Part shown: piece by piece, positions 17,497 through 25,496 of the stretch
How the letters are laid out: the number at the start of each line of letters is the position of its first letter
Numbering within the stretch: the first letter of the stretch is position 1
From: Brevibacterium limosum
GTDB lineage: Bacteria > Actinomycetota > Actinomycetes > Actinomycetales > Brevibacteriaceae
Reading direction: 5' to 3'
Length of the DNA stretch: 64,000 bases
NCBI RefSeq assembly: GCF_011617705.1
Contig: NZ_CP050154.1
Coordinates: forward strand, 496,001 to 560,000
The notes under the pieces: generated by a model
Seen by the model: the letters and a program-made list of their open reading frames with translations, nothing else
What the model was told of the DNA's origin: nothing
The model's database searches: none
Position numbers and translations under genes: made by a program

Positions 17497-18339
17497 TCAC
17501 TTCATCTCAAGGTCGCCGAGGTCGTTGGGGTCCACAACTCCGGCCTTGTCGAGAGCAGCCTGGAAGGAACCGTCGTTCTTCGCGTTCTGGATCGCGATAT
17601 TGATCACCTGCAGCGAACGGTTGTCGATGTCGGGACTGACCCCGTAGTTCGAATCGCTCTTGAAGATGACCGGCTTGGGGCGCACGATCTTCAGGGACTT
17701 GTTCTTCTGGGCGGCATCGGCGAGAGTCGGGAGATCGCCGAAGGCGGCCACTGCACGTCCGGCCTCCATCGCCGAGATCGACTGCGGAATCGCTTCGGCA
17801 TTGACGATGTCGACACCGAGATCTTCGACCCGTCGTTCATAGGAGGTGCCGGTGGCCACGGCGACGCCCTTGCCCGAATCGACGATGTCTTCGGTGGACT
17901 TGAGGCCGGAGTCGGCCTTGACGATCCAGACTCCTTCGTAGGTGTAGACCGGATCGGTGAATTGTATGGCCAGAGATCTCTCCGAGGTGGCGTCGAGGTA
18001 AGCGCCGACATCGAAGCGATCGGCTTGGAGGCCGGAGACCATCTTCGACCACTCGGCGGCCACCGGGGTGAACTTCACACCCATCTCCTTGGCGAGGTTC
18101 TGCAGCGGCAGGACGTTGGGACCGCCCATCTTGCCGTCTTCCTGCTCACCGGTCATCGGCGGGGCGGAGGCGATGCCGACCCGCAGCTCGCCCTGGTCTT
18201 TGATCTTCTGAATCCACGCACCGTTCTCGGTGCCGCCTGCTCCGGAACCTGAGCGGAAGCCGGCGCCGAAGTAGCCACCGACGAGGGCGAGGACTATGAC
18301 CCCGACGATGGCAATGATGATCTGACTGGTTTTGGACAT
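17497..18339 (-). CDS. ABC transporter substrate-binding protein, membrane-anchored
   Basis: 280 residues. The N terminus has a single hydrophobic segment (residues ~7-30) with no lipobox Cys, so it appears tethered by an uncleaved or signal-type helix rather than by lipid. The rest is the SBP_bac_3 fold (ELRVGIASAPP, VGAYLDATSERSLAIQFTDP, GVAVATGTSYERRV) that binds polar amino acids outside the cell. First gene of the minus-strand transporter operon, divergent from the Ldh-family gene; operator-like sites lie in the shared promoter region. Confidence 0.9.
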   Translation of the reverse strand: MSKTSQIIIAIVGVIVLALVGGYFGAGFRSGSGAGGTENGAWIQKIKDQGELRVGIASAPPMTGEQEDGKMGGPNVLPLQNLAKEMGVKFTPVAAEWSKMVSGLQADRFDVGAYLDATSERSLAIQFTDPVYTYEGVWIVKADSGLKSTEDIVDSGKGVAVATGTSYERRVEDLGVDIVNAEAIPQSISAMEAGRAVAAFGDLPTLADAAQKNKSLKIVRPKPVIFKSDSNYGVSPDIDNRSLQVINIAIQNAKNDGSFQAALDKAGVVDPNDLGDLEMK

Positions 18340-18441
18340 CGTTGTCTCTCTTCGTCATGCCCCGGTACGGTCATCGGACCAGGGTGCCGGATGTGTCGAC
18401 GGGACTCCGCGTCGGCGCGAAGCGACACTTCAAACCGTCAA

Positions 18442-18453
18442 GTGTCATACAAT
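18442..18453 (+). promoter_or_regulatory. GntR-type operator in the divergent ABC/Ldh promoter region
   Basis: GTGTCATACAAT agrees with TTGTCATACAAT at eleven of twelve positions. It lies 103 bases from the start of the binding-protein gene on one side and 137 bases from the Ldh-family gene on the other. Confidence 0.5.
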
Positions 18454-18487
18454 TCACTCTATAGCGAGTCTTCGTGATTTGCGACAC

Positions 18488-18499
18488 ATGTGAGACAAT
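18488..18499 (+). promoter_or_regulatory. weaker second operator-like site
   Basis: ATGTGAGACAAT agrees with the motif at nine of twelve positions. It lies 46 bases (centre to centre) from the site at 18442-18453, about four helical turns, so cooperative binding is possible. Confidence 0.35.
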
Positions 18500-18549
18500 T
18501 TGACACACAACAGTTACATTGAGGGCGCCGCGCTCAATCTGACGGTGCC

Positions 18550-18561
18550 TTGTCAGACAAT
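18550..18561 (+). promoter_or_regulatory. GntR-type operator just before the Ldh-family gene
   Basis: TTGTCAGACAAT agrees with the motif at eleven of twelve positions and ends 28 bases before the chosen GTG. GACAAT may be the -10. Its position argues against the longer upstream start codons, which would place the operator inside the coding sequence. Confidence 0.5.
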
Positions 18562-18589
18562 CGACGTCGAATGTGGTGGAGGCCCTCGA

Positions 18590-19627
18590 GTGAATGCCAG
18601 CGGAATGACCGGCTCGACCGGGGAAGCCTCAGGGACGGATCGAATCGCCTTCGACGATCTCGTCGCGGCCATCGAAGCCGAACTCACCGCGGCAGGAGCC
18701 TCCTCGGCTGTTGCGAGAGTGCTGGCGACCAACTGCGCCACCTGTGAACGGGACGGCACTCTCAGCCACGGTGTCTTCCGGGTGGCCGGCTACCTCGATT
18801 CTCTGACCCGCGGCTGGGCGGACGGTGCTGCGGAGGCGAGTGTCGACGTCGTAGGTCCCTCCTATATCCGCATCGACGGACGCAACGGCTTCGCCCAGCC
18901 GGCATTGGCCGAGGCGCGGCCGACGATCGACCGGGCGCTGACCGACACCGGCGTCGCCGTCATCGCCCTGTGCAACACCCACCACTTCAGTGCCCTGTGG
19001 CCCGATCTGGAGTCCTTCGCTCGAGACGGTCGGGTGGCGATGGGCATGATCGCCAGCGGCAAGCTCGCCGTCGTCCCCGAGGGGGCGACGCGGCCGGTCT
19101 TCAGCACGAATCCCTTCGGCTTCGCCACCCCTGTGGCAGATGGGGACCCCGTCGTCTTCGACTTCTCCACTTCGTCGATGTCCCATGGCGACCTGCAGCT
19201 GCTGCGTGCCGAAGGCCGGGACGTTCCGGTCGGGACCGGAGTCGATTCGACCGGCGCGGACACCGCGGATCCGAACGCCATCCTCGACGGCGGCGGCATC
19301 CGTCCGATCGGCGGGCACAAGGGCGCGCTGCTGTCGTTCATGATCGAAACGCTGGCAGCAGGGCTGACCGGCGGGGCCTTCACCTACGAGGTCGACGCGG
19401 AGGCTCCCGAGGGCGCCCACACCTTCCGCACAGGCCAGCTCTTCATCGTCATCGACCCCGAACGCGGCGGCAACGACGCCTACCTGGACCGAGTCCGCGA
19501 TTTCGTCGACATGCTCCGCGACGCGGGCATGGACCGTCAGCCCGGTGACCGTCGCTACGCCAATCGCGCCGAGGCGGCCGACCGCGGAATCCCCGTCACC
19601 GACACGATCCGCTCCCTGTTCGATTGA
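18590..19627 (+). CDS. Ldh-family (malate/L-lactate dehydrogenase type) oxidoreductase, candidate pyrroline-2-carboxylate reductase
   Basis: 345 residues from GTG 18590, chosen because GGAGG lies about eight bases upstream and because an earlier start at 18500 would run through the operator sites. The fold is the NAD(P)-dependent Ldh2/YlbC/DpkA family: GHKGALLSFMIETLAAGLTGG, NTHHFSALWP and STNPFGFATP are characteristic. Family members reduce 2-oxo acids or cyclic imines; some are Delta1-pyrroline-2-carboxylate reductases making L-proline. Linked to this island by its operators, that imine reductase role is the most attractive, for example to recover proline from 3-hydroxyproline. Confidence 0.8.
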   Translation: MNASGMTGSTGEASGTDRIAFDDLVAAIEAELTAAGASSAVARVLATNCATCERDGTLSHGVFRVAGYLDSLTRGWADGAAEASVDVVGPSYIRIDGRNGFAQPALAEARPTIDRALTDTGVAVIALCNTHHFSALWPDLESFARDGRVAMGMIASGKLAVVPEGATRPVFSTNPFGFATPVADGDPVVFDFSTSSMSHGDLQLLRAEGRDVPVGTGVDSTGADTADPNAILDGGGIRPIGGHKGALLSFMIETLAAGLTGGAFTYEVDAEAPEGAHTFRTGQLFIVIDPERGGNDAYLDRVRDFVDMLRDAGMDRQPGDRRYANRAEAADRGIPVTDTIRSLFD

Positions 19628-19824
19628 CCTGCGCCGACTTCGAGCCGCGCGCTTCTCGAGTGCCCTCGAGCCGCGTGCCCCTCGGCTGACTTGCGCCTTC
19701 GAGGGTCTCGATGCCGCTTTCCTGTGGCCTTGGAGCACCTCATCCGGTCGATGTCGGCGCCGTCCCGTCGAGCTGTTCGGCGGAGTCTTCTCGTGCCCGC
19801 GCTCCGATGTGGCGTAGAGGTCGC

Positions 19825-19836
19825 TTGTCGGACAAT
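19825..19836 (+). promoter_or_regulatory. GntR-type operator-like site
   Basis: TTGTCGGACAAT agrees with TTGTCATACAAT at ten of twelve positions and keeps both TTGT and ACAA arms. It is 276 bases before the universal stress protein gene. Confidence 0.4.
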
Positions 19837-20021
19837 CGAGTGAGGATTGGCAGAGCCGTGCTCCGGTGTGGGCTCCCGCCTTTTCATGCCGTCTGATCAT
19901 GCGAATCGGCTGATCGCGACAGTTCCCACCAGAAACAAAGGGCCTGTGCGCCGCCTTTGCGGAAGGCGGGTGGGAGCTGGGTGATTCCTCCATTTTGCAG
20001 AATCCTCTCGCCTCCGCTCTG

Positions 20022-20033
20022 ATTGTATGACAA
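20022..20033 (-). promoter_or_regulatory. GntR-type operator before the usp/AGCS operon
   Basis: ATTGTATGACAA is the exact reverse complement of TTGTCATACAAT. It lies 79 bases before the start of the universal stress protein gene, linking the symporter operon to the same regulator. Confidence 0.55.
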
Positions 20034-20111
20034 ACTGTCTACCGGTTCCTTGACCTGGACGTCGGCAGAACATGCCGTCGTCAGTGTTCGACGAAGAGAC
20101 AGGGGGTGAAC

Positions 20112-20555
20112 ATGGAATCGATTTTGGTCGGAGTCGACCACAGCCAGGATTCGGTCCGAGCGGCGCGGTTCGCCATCGAGCGTGCAGCGCTGACCGGAGG
20201 CAGAGTCGCCATCGCACACGTCGTCTATTGGTCGAAGTTCGCCTTCCCGACCACTGTCGAGAACGAGGCGCGTCCCGGACAGGTGGTCCGCGAACGAGAG
20301 CGCGCCAAAGCCGAGACCCTCGACCCGATCACCGAATGGGCCGAGGCCGAGGGGCATCTGGACAAGATCGAACTCGTATCCGAGGTCCTTCACGGGCGCC
20401 CGTCCGAGGTGCTGGCGGATCTGGGGCAGAGCGGTGACTACGACATGATCGTCGTCGCCCGCACCCGAGAGTCCCATCTGCGGAATGCGATCTTCGGCTC
20501 AACGGTCGATCGTCTCGTCCGCCACGCGCCGGTGCCGGTGGTGGTGGTCCCGTGA
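20112..20555 (+). CDS. universal stress protein (UspA family)
   Basis: 147 residues from ATG 20112, which has GGGGG about five bases upstream; an in-frame GTG at 20106 would overlap that site. It is a single Usp domain with N-terminal ILVGVDHSQDSV and the C-terminal ATP-binding pattern FGSTVDRLVRHAPVPVVVV. The stop overlaps the GTG start of the symporter gene (GTGA), so the two are translationally coupled, as Usp domains often are with secondary transporters they may regulate. Confidence 0.88.
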   Translation: MESILVGVDHSQDSVRAARFAIERAALTGGRVAIAHVVYWSKFAFPTTVENEARPGQVVRERERAKAETLDPITEWAEAEGHLDKIELVSEVLHGRPSEVLADLGQSGDYDMIVVARTRESHLRNAIFGSTVDRLVRHAPVPVVVVP

Positions 20556-22033
20556 TACAGGCCTCCAGCACCCCTCCCGCCGGGATCGATGCCTTCCTCG
20601 AGCAGTATTTCCGGCCCTTCGCCGAGGCGGTCGAATCCGTCGTGTTCTTCCCGCTGCCGGTCTTCGGCACCGAGGTCCCGATCATCGTGCTGTGGCTCGT
20701 GGCGCTCGGTGTCTTCTTCACCCTCTGGTTGAAATTCCTCAACGTCCGCGGGATGAAGCACGCCATCGACCTCGTCCGCGGCCGCTACACCACCGCCGAT
20801 GCGGTCGGCGAAGTCAGCCATTTCCAGGCACTGGCCACCGCTCTGTCCTCGACCGTGGGCCTGGGAAACATCGCCGGTGTGGCCGTCGCGATCAGCATCG
20901 GCGGGCCCGGGGCGGCCTTCTGGCTCGTCGTCGCCGGCTTCTTCGCGATGTCGACGAAGATGGCCGAGTGCTTCCTCGCGGTCAAATACCGCCGCGTCCA
21001 CGCCGATGGAACCACCTCGGGCGGGCCGATGTACTACCTCCGGGACGGCCTTGCCGAGCTCGGCAAGGCCAGGCTGGGCAAGATCCTCGCCGCACTCTGG
21101 GCGTTCTTCATGATGATTGCGGCTCTGGGCACCAATGCCTTCCAGACGAACCAGGCCGTCGCCCAGCTCGTCGAGGTCTCCGGTACCGGAGCCTTCGGCA
21201 CGTGGCTGTCGGACAACCGCTGGCTGCTCGGGGTCATCCTGGCCGTCATCACCGGACTCGTCATCATCGGCGGCATCCAGTCCCTGGCCAAGGTCACCGG
21301 AGTCCTCGTTCCGGCCATGGCGGTCCTCTACATCGTCGGCTGCCTCGTCGTCCTCGCCGCGAACTTCACCGCGATCCCGCACGCCATCGGAGAGATCCTC
21401 GGCGGTGCCTTCGACCCGCAGGGTGTTGCCGGAGGAGTCATCGGATCGCTCATCGTCGGCTTCCAGCGGGCGGCGTACTCGAATTCGGCAGGCGTGGGCG
21501 ATGCTCCCATCGCGCACTCGACCGTGCGGACGAATCGTCCGCAGACCGAAGGGTTCGTCGCCTCGCTCGAACCCTTCGTCGATACCGTGATCGTGTGCAC
21601 GATGACTTCGCTCGTCGTGGTCATCACCGGAGTCTGGAGAACGGCGGATCCCGATACCGTCAGCGGCGTCACGCTGACTTCGCAGTCCTTTGCGACAGTC
21701 GCCGAGTGGTTCCCCTATGTGCTCGCCGTCGCCGTCGTCCTCTTCGCCTTCTCCACGGTGTTGAGCAACACCTTCTACGGGATGAAGGGATTCGGCTACC
21801 TCTTCGGTGATCGAAAATCCGCGGAGAACGTCTACAAGATCGTCTTTCTCTGCTTCACCGTCATCGGAGCATCGGTGTCGCTGGGCCCGGTCATCGTCTT
21901 CACCGACTCGGTGTTCTTCCTGCCGGCGATCTGCAACGGCATCGGCCTCTACCTGCTCGCGAAGGTCATTCGCGGAGACTTCGACGACTACTGGCAGAAG
22001 CTGCGGGCGGGAGAATACGCACGAGTTGCCTGA
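20552..22033 (+). CDS. AGCS-family Na+:alanine/glycine-type amino-acid symporter
   Basis: 493 residues with about ten or eleven membrane helices and AGCS family signatures: ALSSTVGLGNIAGVAVAI, SGGPMYYL, GFQRAAYSNSAGVGDAPIAH. It imports small neutral amino or imino acids with sodium. The GTG start is embedded in the stop of the stress protein gene. The upstream operator-like site suggests the substrate is the same imino acid handled by the ABC transporter, with the symporter perhaps a high-capacity route. It ends three bases before the convergent PucR gene. Confidence 0.9.
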   Translation: MIQASSTPPAGIDAFLEQYFRPFAEAVESVVFFPLPVFGTEVPIIVLWLVALGVFFTLWLKFLNVRGMKHAIDLVRGRYTTADAVGEVSHFQALATALSSTVGLGNIAGVAVAISIGGPGAAFWLVVAGFFAMSTKMAECFLAVKYRRVHADGTTSGGPMYYLRDGLAELGKARLGKILAALWAFFMMIAALGTNAFQTNQAVAQLVEVSGTGAFGTWLSDNRWLLGVILAVITGLVIIGGIQSLAKVTGVLVPAMAVLYIVGCLVVLAANFTAIPHAIGEILGGAFDPQGVAGGVIGSLIVGFQRAAYSNSAGVGDAPIAHSTVRTNRPQTEGFVASLEPFVDTVIVCTMTSLVVVITGVWRTADPDTVSGVTLTSQSFATVAEWFPYVLAVAVVLFAFSTVLSNTFYGMKGFGYLFGDRKSAENVYKIVFLCFTVIGASVSLGPVIVFTDSVFFLPAICNGIGLYLLAKVIRGDFDDYWQKLRAGEYARVA

Positions 22034-22035
22034 GT

Positions 22036-23820
22036 TCAGCCGTACATCCGCCACCACAGCAGGGCCACGTGCAGTGCCGTGCGCGACTCCGCGTCATCGA
22101 GCGAGACGCCGAGGCGGTCCTGCAGTCGCGTGATCCGGGCGTAGAGTGCGGGCCGGGACAGGTGCCCGGCCCGCGCCATCGCCGACTTGTTGCCACCATG
22201 GGAGAGATAGAGCTCGAGGAAATCGAGCAGCTCCTCGTCTGCGGAATCCGAGGGTGACTGCAGAACACCGCCCCGACGTCCGTCATCACCGGTCGAATCG
22301 GCGAGCAGCGGTCCCAGCTCTCCCTCGGCGAAGGCCCGGACCCGCGAGTCCTCGGCCAGCAGGGAGAGCAGTCCGCGAATGCGAACGTCGGACGAGCGAT
22401 AGAACGAACGCTCGCGCACATCGAGCGTCGATGCGACCTCGGCGACGTGGGAAGCCGTTTCGAGACCGGTGACAGCACGAAGCAGGGAGGTGCTGCTCCG
22501 ACCGACGCCGACCACCCAGCTCGCGGCGATTTCCTCGAGCTCGGCGAGAAGGCGGTTGAGGCGGTCGTCGGCCTCCGCGGTGCCGCGCGGACTCGACTGC
22601 ACGGTTCCCGCCGCATCGGTTTTGTCCCTCACCTCATCGGACTCGTCGCCCGCAAGCAGAGACCGCCGGGGCTGCGATCGTCGGTTTCTCTCGCGACCAG
22701 GCCCCAATACGAACCCGAAAACACCCGACTGCAGGCTCGTCATGAGCAGACACATATTGAGGCGCGAGGCGGCGGAGGCGATCTCCTGCGTCAGGCCCCG
22801 CTCCTGCAGCTGCACGCGAGTCGGATCGGTGTCGGTCTGCCGATCGATGCGGACGACCACCGGGGTCAGCTCGGCCTTGTCGGCGGGAGTGAATCCCAAT
22901 GAGCGGGCGCGCTGACGTGCCGAGTATTCGTCGAAGCCCTCCGAGTCCGTGATCTCTCGGATCAGTCCGCTTTGGGCCTGCAGCAGCAGATCCTGCTCAT
23001 CACGATCGGCCATTCGAGTCAGCGTCAGGGCTTCACCGGCGCGTTCGATGACCTGATCGAGATCGGCGAGGGACTCAGCCGCGCCGGGCACGACGAGCCG
23101 ACCCCACCGGCGAGAACGCAGCCCCACCGGCGTCTGCCGCCACTGCGCCGGCGCGTGACCGCCGGGTGCCGTGCTCGCTCCGGTGACGAGATCCATCCAC
23201 TTCTGCGTCAGCGTGTGCGAACCGCTCCCGGAATGAGCGAGAACACGATGCGAAACATCCTCGAGGACCACCGCTGTGCCCAACAGCTCGGCCGTGCGGT
23301 CGACGATCGTCTGAACCCCTGCCCGATCGAGGCTCAGCTGTGTATAGGTCTCATGGATCTCCCGGGCATGTTCGAGCCGCGAGATCTGCTGCGCGAGAAG
23401 GCTCCGGTGCGCGAGCTCGGTGATTCTGACGAACTTCACCCGGCGAAAGAGAACGACGACAGGCAGGTCGCGCTCGGAGGCGGACGCCCGGACGACTGTC
23501 CCGGCCGCCGCATCGGGCTCGGAGTCGTCATCGACGAGTTCGATGATCGTCCCGGCAGCCCCTGCGCGCTCGAGCTGGTCGAGGAACTCCGACATCGCCG
23601 CTTGCGAGTGGCGGAATGTCGTGGCGGTGGTCAGCACGAGTTCCCCGCCCTCGAGGAAGCGTTCGACGTGTTCGGAGTCGGCGATGTGGACCCACCGGAT
23701 CGTCCGACCGAGACCCGCGTCGCCGGCGAGCACATCAGGCTCTGCGGCCCTGATCTCCTCGAACTCGAGCAGACTGGCGATGCTCAGCGCTTCTCCACTC
23801 GACTCCTGCGCAGTGTCCAT
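22036..23820 (-). CDS. PucR-family transcriptional regulator
   Basis: 594 residues. The N-terminal PucR ligand domain (residues ~10-140, VLAGDAGLGRTIRWVHIAD) and the C-terminal HTH_30 domain (LELYLSHGGNKSAMARAGHLSR, HVALLWWRMYG) are clear, with a GGDEF-like/CdaR middle region. PucR proteins activate catabolic genes for purines, GABA or omega-amino acids. The ATG at 23820 is preceded by TACACT and exactly six bases, so the message appears leaderless. It diverges from the dehydrogenase and aminotransferase genes it probably controls. Confidence 0.88.
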   Translation of the reverse strand: MDTAQESSGEALSIASLLEFEEIRAAEPDVLAGDAGLGRTIRWVHIADSEHVERFLEGGELVLTTATTFRHSQAAMSEFLDQLERAGAAGTIIELVDDDSEPDAAAGTVVRASASERDLPVVVLFRRVKFVRITELAHRSLLAQQISRLEHAREIHETYTQLSLDRAGVQTIVDRTAELLGTAVVLEDVSHRVLAHSGSGSHTLTQKWMDLVTGASTAPGGHAPAQWRQTPVGLRSRRWGRLVVPGAAESLADLDQVIERAGEALTLTRMADRDEQDLLLQAQSGLIREITDSEGFDEYSARQRARSLGFTPADKAELTPVVVRIDRQTDTDPTRVQLQERGLTQEIASAASRLNMCLLMTSLQSGVFGFVLGPGRERNRRSQPRRSLLAGDESDEVRDKTDAAGTVQSSPRGTAEADDRLNRLLAELEEIAASWVVGVGRSSTSLLRAVTGLETASHVAEVASTLDVRERSFYRSSDVRIRGLLSLLAEDSRVRAFAEGELGPLLADSTGDDGRRGGVLQSPSDSADEELLDFLELYLSHGGNKSAMARAGHLSRPALYARITRLQDRLGVSLDDAESRTALHVALLWWRMYG

Positions 23821-23930
23821 TGACACAGTGTAAAGCCAGGGCGGAAATTTCTGACATTCTGATACTTTCGGGATCGGCGGTGCGGACAGAGGATGAACTC
23901 AACCGACACATCGACGACGAAGGACACTCC

Positions 23931-25415
23931 ATGGCAACGCTCTCTCACTGGATCAACGGACAGACCGTCACAGCGGACACCGACACCCGCCTCGGCGATA
24001 TCACGAACCCCGCCACCGGCGTCGTCAGCGGACAGGTGGCACTCGGATCGAAGGCCACCGTGGAATCGGCGATCGCCGCTGCGGCTGCCGCATTCCCCGG
24101 CTGGCGCGACACGTCCCTGGCCAAGCGGACCGCTGTCCTCTTCAACTTCCGCGAACTGCTCAACGCCCGGAAGCAGGAGCTGGCCGAGATCATCACCGCC
24201 GAACACGGCAAGGTCGTCTCTGACGCCCTCGGGGAGGTCGCGCGCGGCCAGGAGGTCGTCGAATTCGCCTGCAGCATCGCCGGACACCTGCGCGGCGGTC
24301 ATACGGAGAACGCCTCGACGAACATCGACGTCCACTCCCTGCGTCAGCCGCTCGGCGTCTCCGCGATCATCTCGCCGTTCAACTTCCCGGCCATGGTCCC
24401 GATGTGGTTCTTCCCCGTCGCCATCGCCGCCGGCAACACCGTCGTGCTCAAGCCCTCGGAGAAGGATCCGACAGCGGCGAACTGGCTCGCAGAGCTGTGG
24501 AAGGAAGCCGGCCTGCCCGACGGCGTGTTCAACGTCGTCCACGGTGACAAGGAAGCCGTCGACACGATCCTCGACAGCCCCGACGTCGCCTCGGTGTCCT
24601 TCGTCGGATCGACCCCGATCGCGAAGTACGTCTACGAGAACGGAACCGCCGCCGGCAAACGCGTCCAAGCGCTCGGCGGAGCGAAGAACCACATGCTCGT
24701 CCTGCCCGATGCCGATCTCGACCTCGCCGCCGACGCCGCCGTCAACGCCAGCTACGGCGCCGCCGGTGAGCGGTGCATGGCGATCTCCGTGGTCGTCGCC
24801 GTCGATTCGATCGCCGACGAGCTCGTGGCGAAGATCGCCGAGCGCACCCGCACCCTGCGCATCGGCGATGGTGCGACCGAGCCCGATATGGGGCCGCTGG
24901 TCACCGCCGCCCACCGTGACAAGGTCGCAGGCTACATCGATGCCGGCGCCGAGGCGGGTGCCACGGTCGTCCTCGACGGTCGGGAGAACACCCCGGCCGA
25001 CGGGTTCTTCCTCAACCCGACCCTGTTCGACGACGTCACCACCGACATGTCGATCTACACAGACGAGATCTTCGGACCCGTGCTCTGCGTCGTCCGCGTC
25101 CCCGGCTACGACGAGGGGCTCGACCTCATCAACTCCAACCCGTACGGCAACGGCACCGCCATCTTCACCAACGACGGCGGCGCCGCCCGCCGGTACGAGA
25201 ACGAAGTCGAGGTCGGCATGGTCGGCATCAACGTCCCGATCCCCGTGCCCGTGGGCTACTACTCCTTCGGCGGGTGGAAGAACTCGCTGTTCGGAGACAC
25301 CCACGCCTACGGCGACGAAGGCGTCCACTTCTTCACACGCGGCAAGGTCGTGACCTCACGCTGGCTCGACCCCAGCCACGGCGGACTCAACCTCGGCTTC
25401 CCGACCAACGACTGA
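23931..25415 (+). CDS. mmsA: CoA-acylating methylmalonate/malonate-semialdehyde dehydrogenase
   Basis: 494 residues from ATG 23931 with GAAGGA upstream; the frame is open further upstream but without a ribosome-binding site. Aldehyde dehydrogenase superfamily with the MmsA hallmarks: SPFNFPAMVPMWFFP, LGGAKNH where ordinary aldehyde dehydrogenases have the catalytic Glu, and the Cys in GAAGERCMAISV (~282). It oxidises malonate or methylmalonate semialdehyde with NAD and CoA to acetyl- or propionyl-CoA. It is followed by an aminotransferase that would supply the semialdehyde and is divergent from PucR, so beta-alanine or beta-aminoisobutyrate breakdown is likely. Confidence 0.9.
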   Translation: MATLSHWINGQTVTADTDTRLGDITNPATGVVSGQVALGSKATVESAIAAAAAAFPGWRDTSLAKRTAVLFNFRELLNARKQELAEIITAEHGKVVSDALGEVARGQEVVEFACSIAGHLRGGHTENASTNIDVHSLRQPLGVSAIISPFNFPAMVPMWFFPVAIAAGNTVVLKPSEKDPTAANWLAELWKEAGLPDGVFNVVHGDKEAVDTILDSPDVASVSFVGSTPIAKYVYENGTAAGKRVQALGGAKNHMLVLPDADLDLAADAAVNASYGAAGERCMAISVVVAVDSIADELVAKIAERTRTLRIGDGATEPDMGPLVTAAHRDKVAGYIDAGAEAGATVVLDGRENTPADGFFLNPTLFDDVTTDMSIYTDEIFGPVLCVVRVPGYDEGLDLINSNPYGNGTAIFTNDGGAARRYENEVEVGMVGINVPIPVPVGYYSFGGWKNSLFGDTHAYGDEGVHFFTRGKVVTSRWLDPSHGGLNLGFPTND

Positions 25416-25496
25416 CACCCACGCCACACAGAACCACCTCGGCGGCCGATGCGCTCAACGGCGGGCGCATCGGTCACTGACGAAAGAAGGACTGAC

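Larger units (their letters stand above)
19628..20111. other. long non-coding region before the stress protein/symporter operon
   Basis: About 480 bases without a supported gene; the open frames on either strand are short or lack ribosome-binding sites. It holds two operator-like sites (19825 and 20022) and a small GC hairpin (19951-19957 with 19963-19969). Confidence 0.55.

Noticed and set aside
18500..18589. Longer N terminus for the Ldh-family protein
   Set aside because: It would put the operator-like sequence inside the coding region, lacks a ribosome-binding site and adds residues without family similarity.
20438..22057. 539-residue open frame on the minus strand
   Set aside because: It is the mirror of the AGCS symporter, very Asp/Gly/Arg-rich without any domain, and typical of antisense frames in high-GC DNA.
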